This document shows, piece after piece, positions 42,118 through 51,203 of a stretch of 64,000 nt of DNA. How positions within the stretch are numbered: the first letter of the stretch is position 1; every line of letters starts with the position of its first letter. The stretch is from Thelonectria olida (lineage: Eukaryota; Ascomycota; Sordariomycetes; Hypocreales; Nectriaceae), in contig JAGPYM010000022.1 in the NCBI GenBank assembly GCA_020736575.1, forward strand, positions 62,001-126,000. Direction: 5' to 3'. Position numbers and translations under genes: made by a program. The notes under the pieces are model-generated. The model ran no database searches, was not told the origin of the DNA, and saw only the letters and a program-made list of their open reading frames with translations.

Positions 42118-43440
42118 TCGAGGACTTTGTACGTCCGAGTCTTCCAGCCGTCTCGGAATGGGGATGTCCGTGTCACACTGCCGAGCACTGCATTTGCTAC
42201 CTTCGTGCAGCAGCTAGGGCTTGTTGATGTGAAAGAACGGCTGCAGAAGACTGAGCAGCTTGAAGACCTGACTGAAGCAATTGATCGGCTGACCTTGAAC
42301 CTCGAATTTGACGCCCAAAACACCAAGGAACCTGGTCGTGATACTAGCAGTTAAAGCCGTGATGGCTTCAACTGGGGGGGTATGTCAGATGAAGGAGGCA
42401 GGTACAGCCGAGATGACTAAGGAACTTTAGATGGGAAGGGAGACAATTACCCCGCATCTACAGCCTCAACACAGACATGAAGAACAGATGCAACACATCA
42501 CAATTGATCAATTGAATAGCCTCACTTTGAGGCCCTTATTATCATATTTGACGTGTGAATTCTATCACTTTTGAACCTACCTTTCGGTCCGGCCCTTCTA
42601 ATCTTCCGGATCCGACAAGATGATTGGAGATATCTAAATGTTGTAGTATTAGATAAAAATGGACGCCACGCCTAAGGGGCGGCTTGCCCAGATGGAAAAT
42701 AAACTAGCAGGCGTGAAGGAGCTCCCGGTTGGTGCCTATTTCCCTGAGGCGATGATTGCTTGCTGCCACTCTTCCTTTTCTGACTGGGTCATCCTACATG
42801 TAACGATCTGGTCGATGCCCAACGGTAGACTAGACTGTTTTGGGTTTATGTTGGCGGATAGATCAGGGCGTTAACGGCTCTGAGCAATAAACAAAGGTGT
42901 TACGTCTGGTAATGTGCTCAAAGGGTATTGAGTGCAGATGGTGACGGGCCGAGACTCCCGTTAGATGAGGATCTAACGATGATTATAAAAGAACGATATT
43001 GTTGATCTCACTCGCTAGACCACCAGAATCCTAGGTTCCTCGGGACAGGATGGACAGTGCCAAATTAAGCCCATCTGAGGATATTCAAACGTCGTCATCA
43101 GCACCGCGGACGCGAACAGTTTCATGGTACTATATAGTATTGGGCAAAGTTAATCGCCGCAAAACGAGATCATTATGCGGAATGGTATAGCTTTTCTACG
43201 GGGGGTCTCGGCCTCGTCACACGCCACTTACCCTCGGGACTGGGCCGAGACCCCTGAAGAAAAGCCCTATCGACTGATTAGTGCGGGCTAGACCTATGAA
43301 TATCAAGCCGATTCGTTTCACCGCCTTTCGGCTGGTCCGGGCATCATTATTGTGATGAAACTCGTCGTTGGCATCGCCATGATGCTCAAGATAATTGCTT
43401 CATTAGTCCTGTTTGGCTGGCTCTTCCCTGCTGGAATCAT
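42118..43440. other. Gene-poor stretch
   Basis: A plus-strand frame at 42127-42354 (TEQLEDLTEAIDRLTLNLEF-like helical sequence) may be coding debris. Otherwise only an inverted repeat at 43191-43265 was seen. Confidence 0.4.
43191..43265. repeat. Inverted repeat / potential hairpin
   Basis: GGGGTCTCGGCC at about 43203-43213 pairs with GGCCGAGACCCC at about 43243-43254, and the outer GCTTTTCT/AGAAAAGC arms also pair imperfectly. The loop is about 30 nt. No tRNA or known RNA pattern fits. Confidence 0.7.
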
Positions 43441-43463
43441 CTCATCTTAAGTTTAGATTTAGT

Positions 43464-43560
43464 TGTCGAAAGTTGGTTTCCGAAGGTTGGTTTCCGAAGG
43501 TTGGTTTCCGAAGGTTGGTTTCCGAAGGTTGGTTTCCGAAGGTTGGTTGCCGAAGGTTGG
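43464..43560. repeat. 14-bp tandem repeat (about 6-7 units)
   Basis: The unit is GGTTGGTTTCCGAA, the last units diverging to GGTTGGTTGCCGAA. Open frames across it (43413-43595 plus, 43437-43811 minus) are mostly repeat products. Confidence 0.95.
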
Positions 43561-43940
43561 ATGTTAAAAATACCTCTCTGTGGTCCATTCTGTAACGGTT
43601 GTGCTAGACCGCTGTACCATAGGGCAAAAGATTGGTCAATAATCGCATTGGTTGCAATTACTGTAGCACGAAACAGCTCTTTTAAGCCCTGCACAGTGGA
43701 CCAGGCCGTGACAGTAATATTATTGATTAAATTTCGTTTTAGCGAGGGAATCCTCCAGCTCCTTAACAAGTCCTTATCCCCATACACTAGAATGGTTCTC
43801 CAATTATGCAAGATATAGACTACCTATAATTTTATTGCGGCTCTCTATAACTGGATATTTCTTGCTGGGTTCATTGCCTTCCCTGGAACGTTTACAGCCT
43901 CGAACATATAGATATACTTTCTAACTCACAAATCGGACGG

Positions 43941-44222
43941 GTGAGTAAGGGGATGATGAATGACCTATGTGACCTGACCAAGGACAGAGCGATCAAAGCA
44001 GCAATGAAAGATCAAGTCGGGGGATTGCGCGATGCAATCAACAAATTGTCAACAATGGAGCTGTCCGCGCCAAACGAGGGGTGGGGCAGCTCGTTTTCCA
44101 ATTATGGCTCCGGCACCCAATTCAACGCTCCTGGGGGTACTCAGAACATCAATTCAGGCAGTGGCAACCAATTCTCTGGGGCTGTGTTTAGTGGGTCTGT
44201 ACATTTTGGCAAGGCGTTTTGA
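43941..44222 (+). pseudogene. SesA-type NLR N-terminal domain fragment with sigma amyloid motif
   Basis: The frame encodes an amphipathic helix (LTKDRAIKAAMKDQVGGLRD followed by AINKLSTMEL) like the end of the fungal SesA/NACHT-N domain. Directly after comes a Gly/Asn/Ser-rich motif with the layout NYGSGTQFNAPGGTQNINSG then SGNQFSGAVFSGSVHFG. That matches the sigma-type prion-like motif carried between SesA domains and NLR receptors, which spreads amyloid folding from receptor to executor. The frame ends there, as in stand-alone sigma proteins, but the first half of the SesA domain cannot be read upstream, so it is likely truncated. Confidence 0.65.
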
Positions 44223-45832
44223 TAAGAACTTGCTTTTTGTTGGAAAACCCCAGAAAATCAGCATCAGCCGACTTACCCATGGCGGGCCCACTTACCTCTC
44301 ACTTTTATCTGGCGACGGTCTCATACTGTAGTGTGCCCGTTGAGGTTTCTCACCAAAACCCAAAATACGCTAATGATGACAGGGGGGTGTGACCGTTGAA
44401 CTTTTTGGGTTCAAATGAGAAAAGATTAACACCAAAGGATGCCCGTAAGCTTGTATTTAATTATATTGGGGTTTCAGAACGAAATAGTCAAACGGTGAGG
44501 CGTAGAAGCTGGGTTTGTTATTGTGGTCGCGGGGGCATGAGTGGTGGAGAGCAAGATAAAAGTGGAACCCCATAGAAAAAGCAACCAACATTCAGAAGGT
44601 GCTTTAATATAGGTTATAGCCCGCCGAGGGAGAGGGACGCAGGCAGGCAGCCAGACAGGCCACCGTCGACCCAGTAAAGACGATAGAGTATCATGACAGC
44701 AATGATTATTACTATGGATCCGTGTACACTGTTTTCCCTCCCAGCCACACCTGTAGTGGTGCTGCGATGTTGAATGTCTCGACCATCTGCTCGAGAATCT
44801 TCCCAATTGTCACAGGAAGCCAAAATCAGGCATGGCCTACGGAACTGGAGCAGCAGCCAATGCTGGATTGTAAAAAAGGACTGTCATGCTAGGCCCATCC
44901 ACTACCTCGAAGCTGGGATATGCACCCACCAAAAACATTTCTCGACAAGTTTGATCATTAAAATGTTGTGCAAGAACAGGGAAACACTTTAGAATCTTGA
45001 AAGTTTGCTTTGGCCAGATGTATTCCTAATTATAAAGTGAATCTCATAATATCCTCCTCCAGACTAAGCGGGCAAGGTCAGCATCATCACAGGCGACGTC
45101 TGATGAGACTACCTTTACTGGTATTAGGGAATACAATCAGACGCGTGCTTGGAGTTGAAGGTTTTCGGCTCGTTCATTATACAAGCTTCGAAGACGAATT
45201 GAATTCTATTCTAAAAATATTTTCTGACAATCGACTCTACAGGCAAAGCTTTTCAGGCTCTTACGAACAATACCTACTTGCCTATGTTAAATGAGCAGTA
45301 TAGAGAGGACATCCGTGCCTATGGGAATGAAGGGCGGGCTTACTGTAGCCATTGTCCTTCAATATAACTGGCCAGTCAGCAGCCACTAGTTTTCGCAACA
45401 GGCTTGATTGAACCCGCCACAGCACTGCCGCAGCTAAGCGGACGAAGTGCCGAACATGCACAAATACTGATGGTGTGGAATGACTCTCAAGGTCAAGCCA
45501 CAGATTGTTCTCGTCATCTTCAGGTTCGAGCCACTTGCTAGATCGTGCGCTTCGGATCAAAAACCACCCGCGCCACTTTGGAATTATTGCCTCGCGACGG
45601 ACGACCTCAAGCCACAGCAAAGCACCCTCTACACACACACAGCCTATTCACAGACTATCAACACGTACCCGCCAAATTTAGATGTATATAAAGGGTTTCG
45701 ATATCCCAAGGTATGTCTTTTCTCTCATCAGCATCAATCACAATCATCATCACAACAGTCTACTATCATCCACCAATCCCACACAGATAATCCCTACCTA
45801 CCTTACTCTCCAACACAAATCTCCTCGCCAAA
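44223..45832. other. Gene-poor stretch
   Basis: Unrecognised frames at 45010-45294 (plus) and 45282-45638 (minus) are not supported by any motif. 45640-45832, CA/CT-rich, is the probable promoter and 5' UTR of the secreted protein gene. Confidence 0.4.
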
Positions 45833-46444
45833 ATGCACTTCACTTCGACAACCCTCGCCATCCTTCTCGCCGCCTCCACCGCCCTGGCAAGCCCCCTTAA
45901 CTCTCACCGTCGCCGCGACGATACCGACCAAGGCTCAGGCGCCGACATCTTCCCAGAATTTGACCGCTACAATGACTGGGCAATCTGCCAGGGCAAAATC
46001 ACCAAGGAACGCTTCCCAAACCTCCAAGCTCCAAGTGATGATGGCGGCTGTGTCCGCTACTATCGGGGCATCGACATGACCGGCGTCGTCACAGAGCGAC
46101 ATTTCTTCTTCAAGGATGGCTTCAAGTCTGCCTGCGACTGCGCCGCCGTATGTCTTGAGAACCCGACCACTTGTACGAACTGGGTGTGGAAGCACACTTT
46201 CATGCCCGAGGATGGCGGCAAGAGGTCGTGCACTATCTACAGCAGCCCCAATCTGCCGACCGATGTAACCCTTGCATATAATACGACATTGAGCAAAGGC
46301 TTTGCACTATTGCAGCCTGGGAATAACCCTCAGGCTGGAGCCCCGGCCCCGTTGACTTTCATGGATGCGGCAAATACTATCCCGGATCAGTTTGGGGTAT
46401 CTGGTTTTGTGGTCCAGGATCAGAATCAAAGACAGTTCTGTTAG
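45833..46444 (+). CDS. Secreted apple/PAN-like protein
   Basis: A single exon of 203 aa. The ATG at 45833 (GCCAAAATGC context) begins a clear signal peptide, MHFTSTTLAILLAASTALAS, followed by a possible Kex2 site (HRRRDD). The mature part has ten cysteines, with a central cluster SACDCAAVCLENPTTCTNWV and KRSCTIYSSPNLP that resembles the fungal PAN/apple-like fold (two disulfides around an alpha helix packed on a sheet). The C-terminus reads QFGVSGFVVQDQNQRQFC. There are no catalytic residues. Such proteins may bind carbohydrates or proteins at the cell surface. Looks intact. Confidence 0.85.
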   Translation: MHFTSTTLAILLAASTALASPLNSHRRRDDTDQGSGADIFPEFDRYNDWAICQGKITKERFPNLQAPSDDGGCVRYYRGIDMTGVVTERHFFFKDGFKSACDCAAVCLENPTTCTNWVWKHTFMPEDGGKRSCTIYSSPNLPTDVTLAYNTTLSKGFALLQPGNNPQAGAPAPLTFMDAANTIPDQFGVSGFVVQDQNQRQFC

Positions 46445-47003
46445 GAGGTGGTGGTATAATGTACCGTATTCAACCGGGGAGTTGTAAGGGTGCTGAAGCT
46501 GCTAGCAACATGGCTCAGTCTTGAGACGCTTCATGGCTGGGTTGTTGGGCAGTATTGATACGTTTATTTCCCTTCTCCTCCCCTTTCTATCATTTCCTGC
46601 TCTTTATTTTACATTATCTGCTTTTATATTATCAGATAGCTCTGCGTTTTTCCTTACTAGATAGCCATAGAATAGATCAACGTCGCTCCTTCACTCCTTC
46701 TCATACCTAGGGAGTCTGAACTAAATGTTCCTCCTCTTTTACTCTTCCTTCCTCCTTATGTTCCGTTCTAAAAACGGCGCTTATCGACGGCGTACCATCG
46801 AGAATCCCGATAATTCCAGAGATAAGGCCGATGATCTCAGCACCAGACATGTCTGATTAGTTTGAAGTTGCGGTCGTTGGCACAGTTGACCCTGCAATAA
46901 GTCTCAGTTAGTCCGGTTTCTCTACTTAGCGGAAGTCGTCTACTCACCTAGTAAGCAAGCGAAGACAAGAAGTCCGTATGGACCGAGCTTAGCAAGGTGG
47001 ACG
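46445..47003. other. Intergenic
   Basis: 3' flank of the secreted protein gene. TTATATTATCAGATAG-type AT-rich sequence, no gene seen. Confidence 0.5.
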
Positions 47004-47080
47004 CGGAAGAGGGCGCGGAAGAAAGAACCTTTCGTTCCTCAAGGCAAAGAACCTTTCAGAACTTCGTTCCTTAAGGCATA
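47004..47080 (-). repeat. Shared transposon terminus T1, copy 5 (reverse orientation)
   Basis: The reverse complement reads ATGCCTTAAGGAACGAAGTT, CTGAAAGGTTCTTTGCCTTG and AGGAACGAAAGGTTCTTTCT then TCCGCGCCC. It is an internally duplicated form of the block seen at 21101 and 31731. The GC-rich frames at 47095-47518 next to it are unrecognised. Confidence 0.82.
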
Positions 47081-47522
47081 CTAGGCAAGGCGAGCTACAT
47101 GAGAAGACCGTGGTCGGGCGAGACTCTCACGACGACAACCCGTCCGGATGGGCACCCCATGGCCACCGTCGACGCCGTCACGGCCGACCGTCTTGGTCGG
47201 TACGCCGGCGGCAGCCACAATACCCTGTGCGATTCCCAGGTGGCCCACACCGAATCTTCGCTAAGTCCGACGTCGCGACGTTTGACGTGTTGCGAGGCAG
47301 TACCTGGCGTGGACACGGCCACCGGCGCGGGCGTCGCTGATAGTTCTGTTGGCGTGGTGTGGCATGGTAGCGACGTGCTATCGGGCTCTAGTGTGCCGCT
47401 GCCGTTCCTTATATTCCTCAATCGTTGTGCGGCCATAAAGAAGAGATTTGCAGAAATAGCAAATGATATTAGTGATCTCTTTTATGGCAACTTCGCCACG
47501 GTCCAAGTTTGCTGCTAGAATT

Positions 47523-50500
47523 CTACGCACCGAAGTGAACAAACTGCGCCCACGCCAGCGGCATCTTCAACTCTGTCTTCCGCACTTCCATCACAGCATC
47601 CCGGAGTGCCAAAGCCACCTCTCGGCCGTCCCAACAAGTCGTCTTTCCCCTGAGCAGCGACCGATAAAATCGACCTGCAACTTCCACACAAACCCGGTCG
47701 ATCGATGGCCAAAGACACCCAATTACATGCGGAAAGCCAGCTATCTGAAACCCGCTCACTATATGAATCACCTCGTCCGACAGCCGTGCCGCCCCATTCT
47801 CCGCCGTTGAGCAAGCTGACAGGTATGCTATCTGTGCGTTGCTAAGGCTCAACTCCGATACGGTGTGCACAGTTAACCTGTCCTGCTCACCCTGACTTTG
47901 CAAGATCAGTCCGCTCTTAGAAGGATCCAAATGGTCTGTAAATCCATGGCAGGCAAAGTGCGCAATATAGCAGTTTCGCAGGCTCTCAACAACATCCTCC
48001 ACGCTTGGCAACTCCTGATATTGTATGGGAAGATGGCCATTGACCACGCCCATCAGCTGGTTCTTCTCTTCTTCAACACCTGGAAGGTCAGGGCATAAAG
48101 AGTTACCTGGCGTAGTCGGCATGGTAGCAATCAGAACCGATCCTTTGACACTTTCTGCAGCCCTAGCTCGATGCTGTGCATGCGCAAGTGCCTTGATGGA
48201 TGGAGTATAGGACGAAACAACTCTACTGAACGCATTCTCCGTTGAATCAGCAGAATGTATTCCCGCGGCATGAAAAGGCATCGAGCTGGCAAGGCCCGTC
48301 CCGATCCACCATATCCTCGGCAGGCTGTTGGCCGTGTCGTGGCTGTGGCAAACTTCATCAAGAATCTGCTTGACGCACGTCTTCCACAGCCAGGACAGAT
48401 AGTCGAGGTATTCTCTGTTCTTCTGTGCGCGTTCTGATCTGCGGCCTGTCCATTTCTTGTCTAGCCAAGTCCTTGCATCCTCGGCAGCCATCATCGGCAG
48501 ATTGAGTGTCTTGATGGTTGTTGGAGAAACTATAATCGCGTCACTTCGAAGTGTTGTAATGTTGACGACGATGATGCTCCCCCCGGCGGCGCACTCTTGC
48601 ATCTCTGCCGTTTCCTGGCCTAGCATGAATCGCTCGTGGCCAGCAGTCCCTCTGATCTCGTGAATGCATGCGTCGAGCTCAGCCAGGGCTTCAAGACGGC
48701 GAATTCGCAACTGTGCCTGTATTATGCCTTGCTCCACTTGACGGAGCGGGGTGTTGACTTCGTCTCGGAGCTGTTGGTATCGGCGAGCGATATCGGGATG
48801 CTGCTGCTCCAAAAGGGACAAATCACTCCGGGAGTCCATCAGCTGGCCAATAATTACAGCACGGCCCTTCTCGAGGTACCGAAGGGCTTCAGCCGTCTGG
48901 TTCGATTGAAGAAGGAAAGCGCACAAGTCAGCGGCGACGCCACTGAAAGTCGAGACGACGAACTGCTGATCACTGCGGTCGAGCAATTTCGTATTTACGC
49001 TCGGGAGTAGGTCGATAATATTTTTCCCAAGGTCTATAGCGATATCGGTCTTGTGTTGAGGAGCGAGGAGTTTCAGGCATCGGGCACCGGCTTGGACACG
49101 ATGGAAGGGAATGGCAGATTGACAATGCCAAGCATCTTGTAAAGTCAACGAAGCTTCTTCCAGATCCGCCATCTCACCTGTCCGCTCATGCCGGCTCTCA
49201 AGAAGAACTCCGAGGTTGGTCAACCAGCGTGCCTGGTCGGGATGGTCGTCTGGTGTCGAGTTAACAGCTTGTCTTACTAGGCTGATAGCTTCTTCCAGAT
49301 CGGCCATCTCGCCTGTCCGCTCATACCGGTGACCAAGCTTGGTTCCTAGGTTGCCCAACCAGCCTGCCCGATCGGGATGGTCGTCCGGTATCGAGTCAAC
49401 AGCTTGTCTCGCTATACTGATGGCTTCTTCCAGATCGGTCATCTCGCCCGTCCGCTCATACAGGCTCCCAAGAAGAACTCCGAGGTTGTTTAACCAGCGT
49501 GCCTGGTCGGGATGGTCGTCTGGTGCCGAGTTAACAGCTTGTCTTACTAGGCTGATAGCTTCTTCCAGATCTGCTATCTCGCCTGTCCGCTCATACCGGT
49601 GACCAAGCCTGGTGCCTAGGTTGTTCAACGCGCCTGCCCGGCGGGGATGGTCGTCCGGTATCGAGTCAACAGCTTGTCTCGCTATACTGATGGCTTCTTC
49701 CAGATCCGCCATCTCGCCTGTCCGCTCATACCGGCTCCCAAGAAAAACTCCAAGGTTGTTCAACCAGACTGCCCGGTCGGGATGGTCGTCTGGTGTCGAG
49801 TTAACAGCTTGTCTTACTAGGCTGATAGCTTCTTCCAGATCTGCCATCTCACCTGTCCGCTCATACCGCCGACCAAGCTTGTTTCCTAGGTTGCTCAAGC
49901 AGGCTGCCCGGTGGGGATGGTCGTCTGGTGTCGAGTCAACAGCTTGTCTCGCTATATCGATGGCTGCTTCCAGATCTGCCATCTCGCCTGTCCGCTCATA
50001 CCGGCTCTCAAGAAGAACTCCGAGGTTGTCCAACCAGCGTGCCCGGTCGGGATGGTCGTCTGGCGTCGAGTCAACAGCTTGTCTTGCTATACCGATGGCT
50101 TCTTCCAGATCCACCATCTCGCCTCTCCGCTCATACCGGCTCTCAAGCTTGGCTCCTAGGTTGGTCAACCAGCCTGTCCGGCCGGGATGGTCGTCTGGTG
50201 TCAAGTTAACGACTTGTCTCGCTATACTGATGGCTTCTTCTAGATTGGCCACCTTGCCTGTCCGCTTATACCGGCGACCAAGCTGGTTTCCTAGACTGCT
50301 CAAGCAGGCTGCCCGGTCGGGATGGTCGTCCGGCGTCGAGTCAACAGCTTGTCTTGCTATACCGATGGCTTCTTCCAGCTCTGCCATCTCGCCTGTACGT
50401 TCATACTGTCTCTCAAGAGAAATTCCGAGGTTGTTCAACCAGCCTGCTTTGTCGGGATGGTCGTCTGGTGTTGAGTTAACAGCTTGTCTTGTTAGGCTGA

Positions 50501-50903
50501 TAGCTTCTTCTAGATCGGCCATCTCGCCTGTCCGCTTATACCGGAGGGTAAGCTTAGTTCCTAGGTTATTCAACCAGCTTGCCCGGTCGGGATGGTCGTC
50601 CGGTGTCAAGTCAACAGCTTGTCTCGATATACCGATGGCTTCTTCCAGATCGGTCATCTCGCCTGTCTGCTCATACCGGCTCTCAAGAAAAACTCCGAGG
50701 TTGTTCAGGCAACCGGTTAGGTGAGGGGAGGTATCTGGAATTATCATCAAATCCAGTTGAGCGGCCTCAACAGCTAAATGAATGTCTGACACATCCCCAG
50801 TCTCTTGGAATTTCTCGTATGCCTCTATCGCAAGGCCTGATAAAACGCTAGGCATATCTTCCACGTCGATACCTAGTTGCTGGAAAGTTTGCTGTAGATC
50901 CAT
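47523..50903 (-). CDS. TPR-CHAT caspase-like protease
   Basis: A single open frame of 1126 codons. Residues 1-58 are a short helical leader (MDLQQTFQQLGIDVEDMPSV). Residues about 59-600 are 12 TPR-type units of exactly 45 aa (consensus HPDRAGWLNNLGTKLGHRYE with RTGEMADLEEAI). A helical linker follows, then from about 830 the CHAT domain (Caspase HetF Associated with TPRs). The catalytic dyad of the family is present: His near 986 in AHFACHGFTDH and Cys near 1031 in IAYLSACSTAENG, encoded by GCA (plus strand) at 47811-47813. The end, WAQFVHFG, is typical. CHAT proteins are cysteine peptidases of the caspase/separase clan; TPRs usually serve as sensor or scaffold. No NACHT or NB-ARC ATPase is present. 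The divergent neighbour 300 bp upstream is a gasdermin-like candidate, its likely substrate. Confidence 0.93.
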   Translation of the reverse strand: MDLQQTFQQLGIDVEDMPSVLSGLAIEAYEKFQETGDVSDIHLAVEAAQLDLMIIPDTSPHLTGCLNNLGVFLESRYEQTGEMTDLEEAIGISRQAVDLTPDDHPDRASWLNNLGTKLTLRYKRTGEMADLEEAISLTRQAVNSTPDDHPDKAGWLNNLGISLERQYERTGEMAELEEAIGIARQAVDSTPDDHPDRAACLSSLGNQLGRRYKRTGKVANLEEAISIARQVVNLTPDDHPGRTGWLTNLGAKLESRYERRGEMVDLEEAIGIARQAVDSTPDDHPDRARWLDNLGVLLESRYERTGEMADLEAAIDIARQAVDSTPDDHPHRAACLSNLGNKLGRRYERTGEMADLEEAISLVRQAVNSTPDDHPDRAVWLNNLGVFLGSRYERTGEMADLEEAISIARQAVDSIPDDHPRRAGALNNLGTRLGHRYERTGEIADLEEAISLVRQAVNSAPDDHPDQARWLNNLGVLLGSLYERTGEMTDLEEAISIARQAVDSIPDDHPDRAGWLGNLGTKLGHRYERTGEMADLEEAISLVRQAVNSTPDDHPDQARWLTNLGVLLESRHERTGEMADLEEASLTLQDAWHCQSAIPFHRVQAGARCLKLLAPQHKTDIAIDLGKNIIDLLPSVNTKLLDRSDQQFVVSTFSGVAADLCAFLLQSNQTAEALRYLEKGRAVIIGQLMDSRSDLSLLEQQHPDIARRYQQLRDEVNTPLRQVEQGIIQAQLRIRRLEALAELDACIHEIRGTAGHERFMLGQETAEMQECAAGGSIIVVNITTLRSDAIIVSPTTIKTLNLPMMAAEDARTWLDKKWTGRRSERAQKNREYLDYLSWLWKTCVKQILDEVCHSHDTANSLPRIWWIGTGLASSMPFHAAGIHSADSTENAFSRVVSSYTPSIKALAHAQHRARAAESVKGSVLIATMPTTPGNSLCPDLPGVEEEKNQLMGVVNGHLPIQYQELPSVEDVVESLRNCYIAHFACHGFTDHLDPSKSGLILQSQGEQDRLTVHTVSELSLSNAQIAYLSACSTAENGAARLSDEVIHIVSGFQIAGFPHVIGCLWPSIDRVCVEVAGRFYRSLLRGKTTCWDGREVALALRDAVMEVRKTELKMPLAWAQFVHFGA
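49140..50727 (-). repeat. 135-bp tandem repeat encoding the TPR array
   Basis: About 12 units of 135 bp, for example recurring GATGGTCGTCTGGTGTCGAG at regular 135-bp steps. Units 8-11 alternate between two subtypes (ISIARQAVDS and ISLVRQAVNS), giving a 270-bp higher-order repeat. Confidence 0.95.
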
Positions 50904-51203
50904 TTTTGGCGGAGAGTGTTCAAAGGGACCTAGATTGATGGAGACTCTGGACTCTGATCCTGTTGGGTTTTATCAGAAGCAAAGGATCAGAGGCGCATGG
51001 GTCGCTGAGGTGTCTCACTCAGCCCAAAGGCCACGTCACGATGTGTGATGTTTGTGCTAGCGGTTAGTCGGTTCAGCCCCAAGCCACCACCCCTCCGAAC
51101 TAACACAAGGAAGACATCGGCGGCCTCCTGCGGTGAGAGCCAGTCATAAATATCATGCTACGCAGACCTGACGAGAATCTTCCAGCTTTGTGCCGCAAGC
51201 AAC
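50904..51203. promoter_or_regulatory. 300-bp divergent promoter of the CHAT / gasdermin-like pair
   Basis: The region separates the two start codons and must contain both promoters, so the two genes are probably co-regulated. No specific operator was identified by eye. Confidence 0.55.

Noticed and set aside
43191..43265. tRNA candidate
   Set aside because: The hairpin lacks A and B box promoters and cloverleaf arms.
43413..43811. Open frames across 43.4-43.8 kb on both strands
   Set aside because: Mostly produced by the 14-bp tandem repeat; no recognisable protein.
45282..45638. 118-codon minus-strand frame
   Set aside because: No start context, domain or splice support; the sequence is ordinary intergenic DNA.
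47095..47518. GC-rich frames on both strands beside T1 copy 5
   Set aside because: Both strands are equally open and no motif is visible; composition alone explains them.
49612..50724. 370-codon plus-strand frame with SGWSSGVESTACLA-type repeats
   Set aside because: It is the reverse strand of the TPR array; the repeat keeps several frames open by chance.
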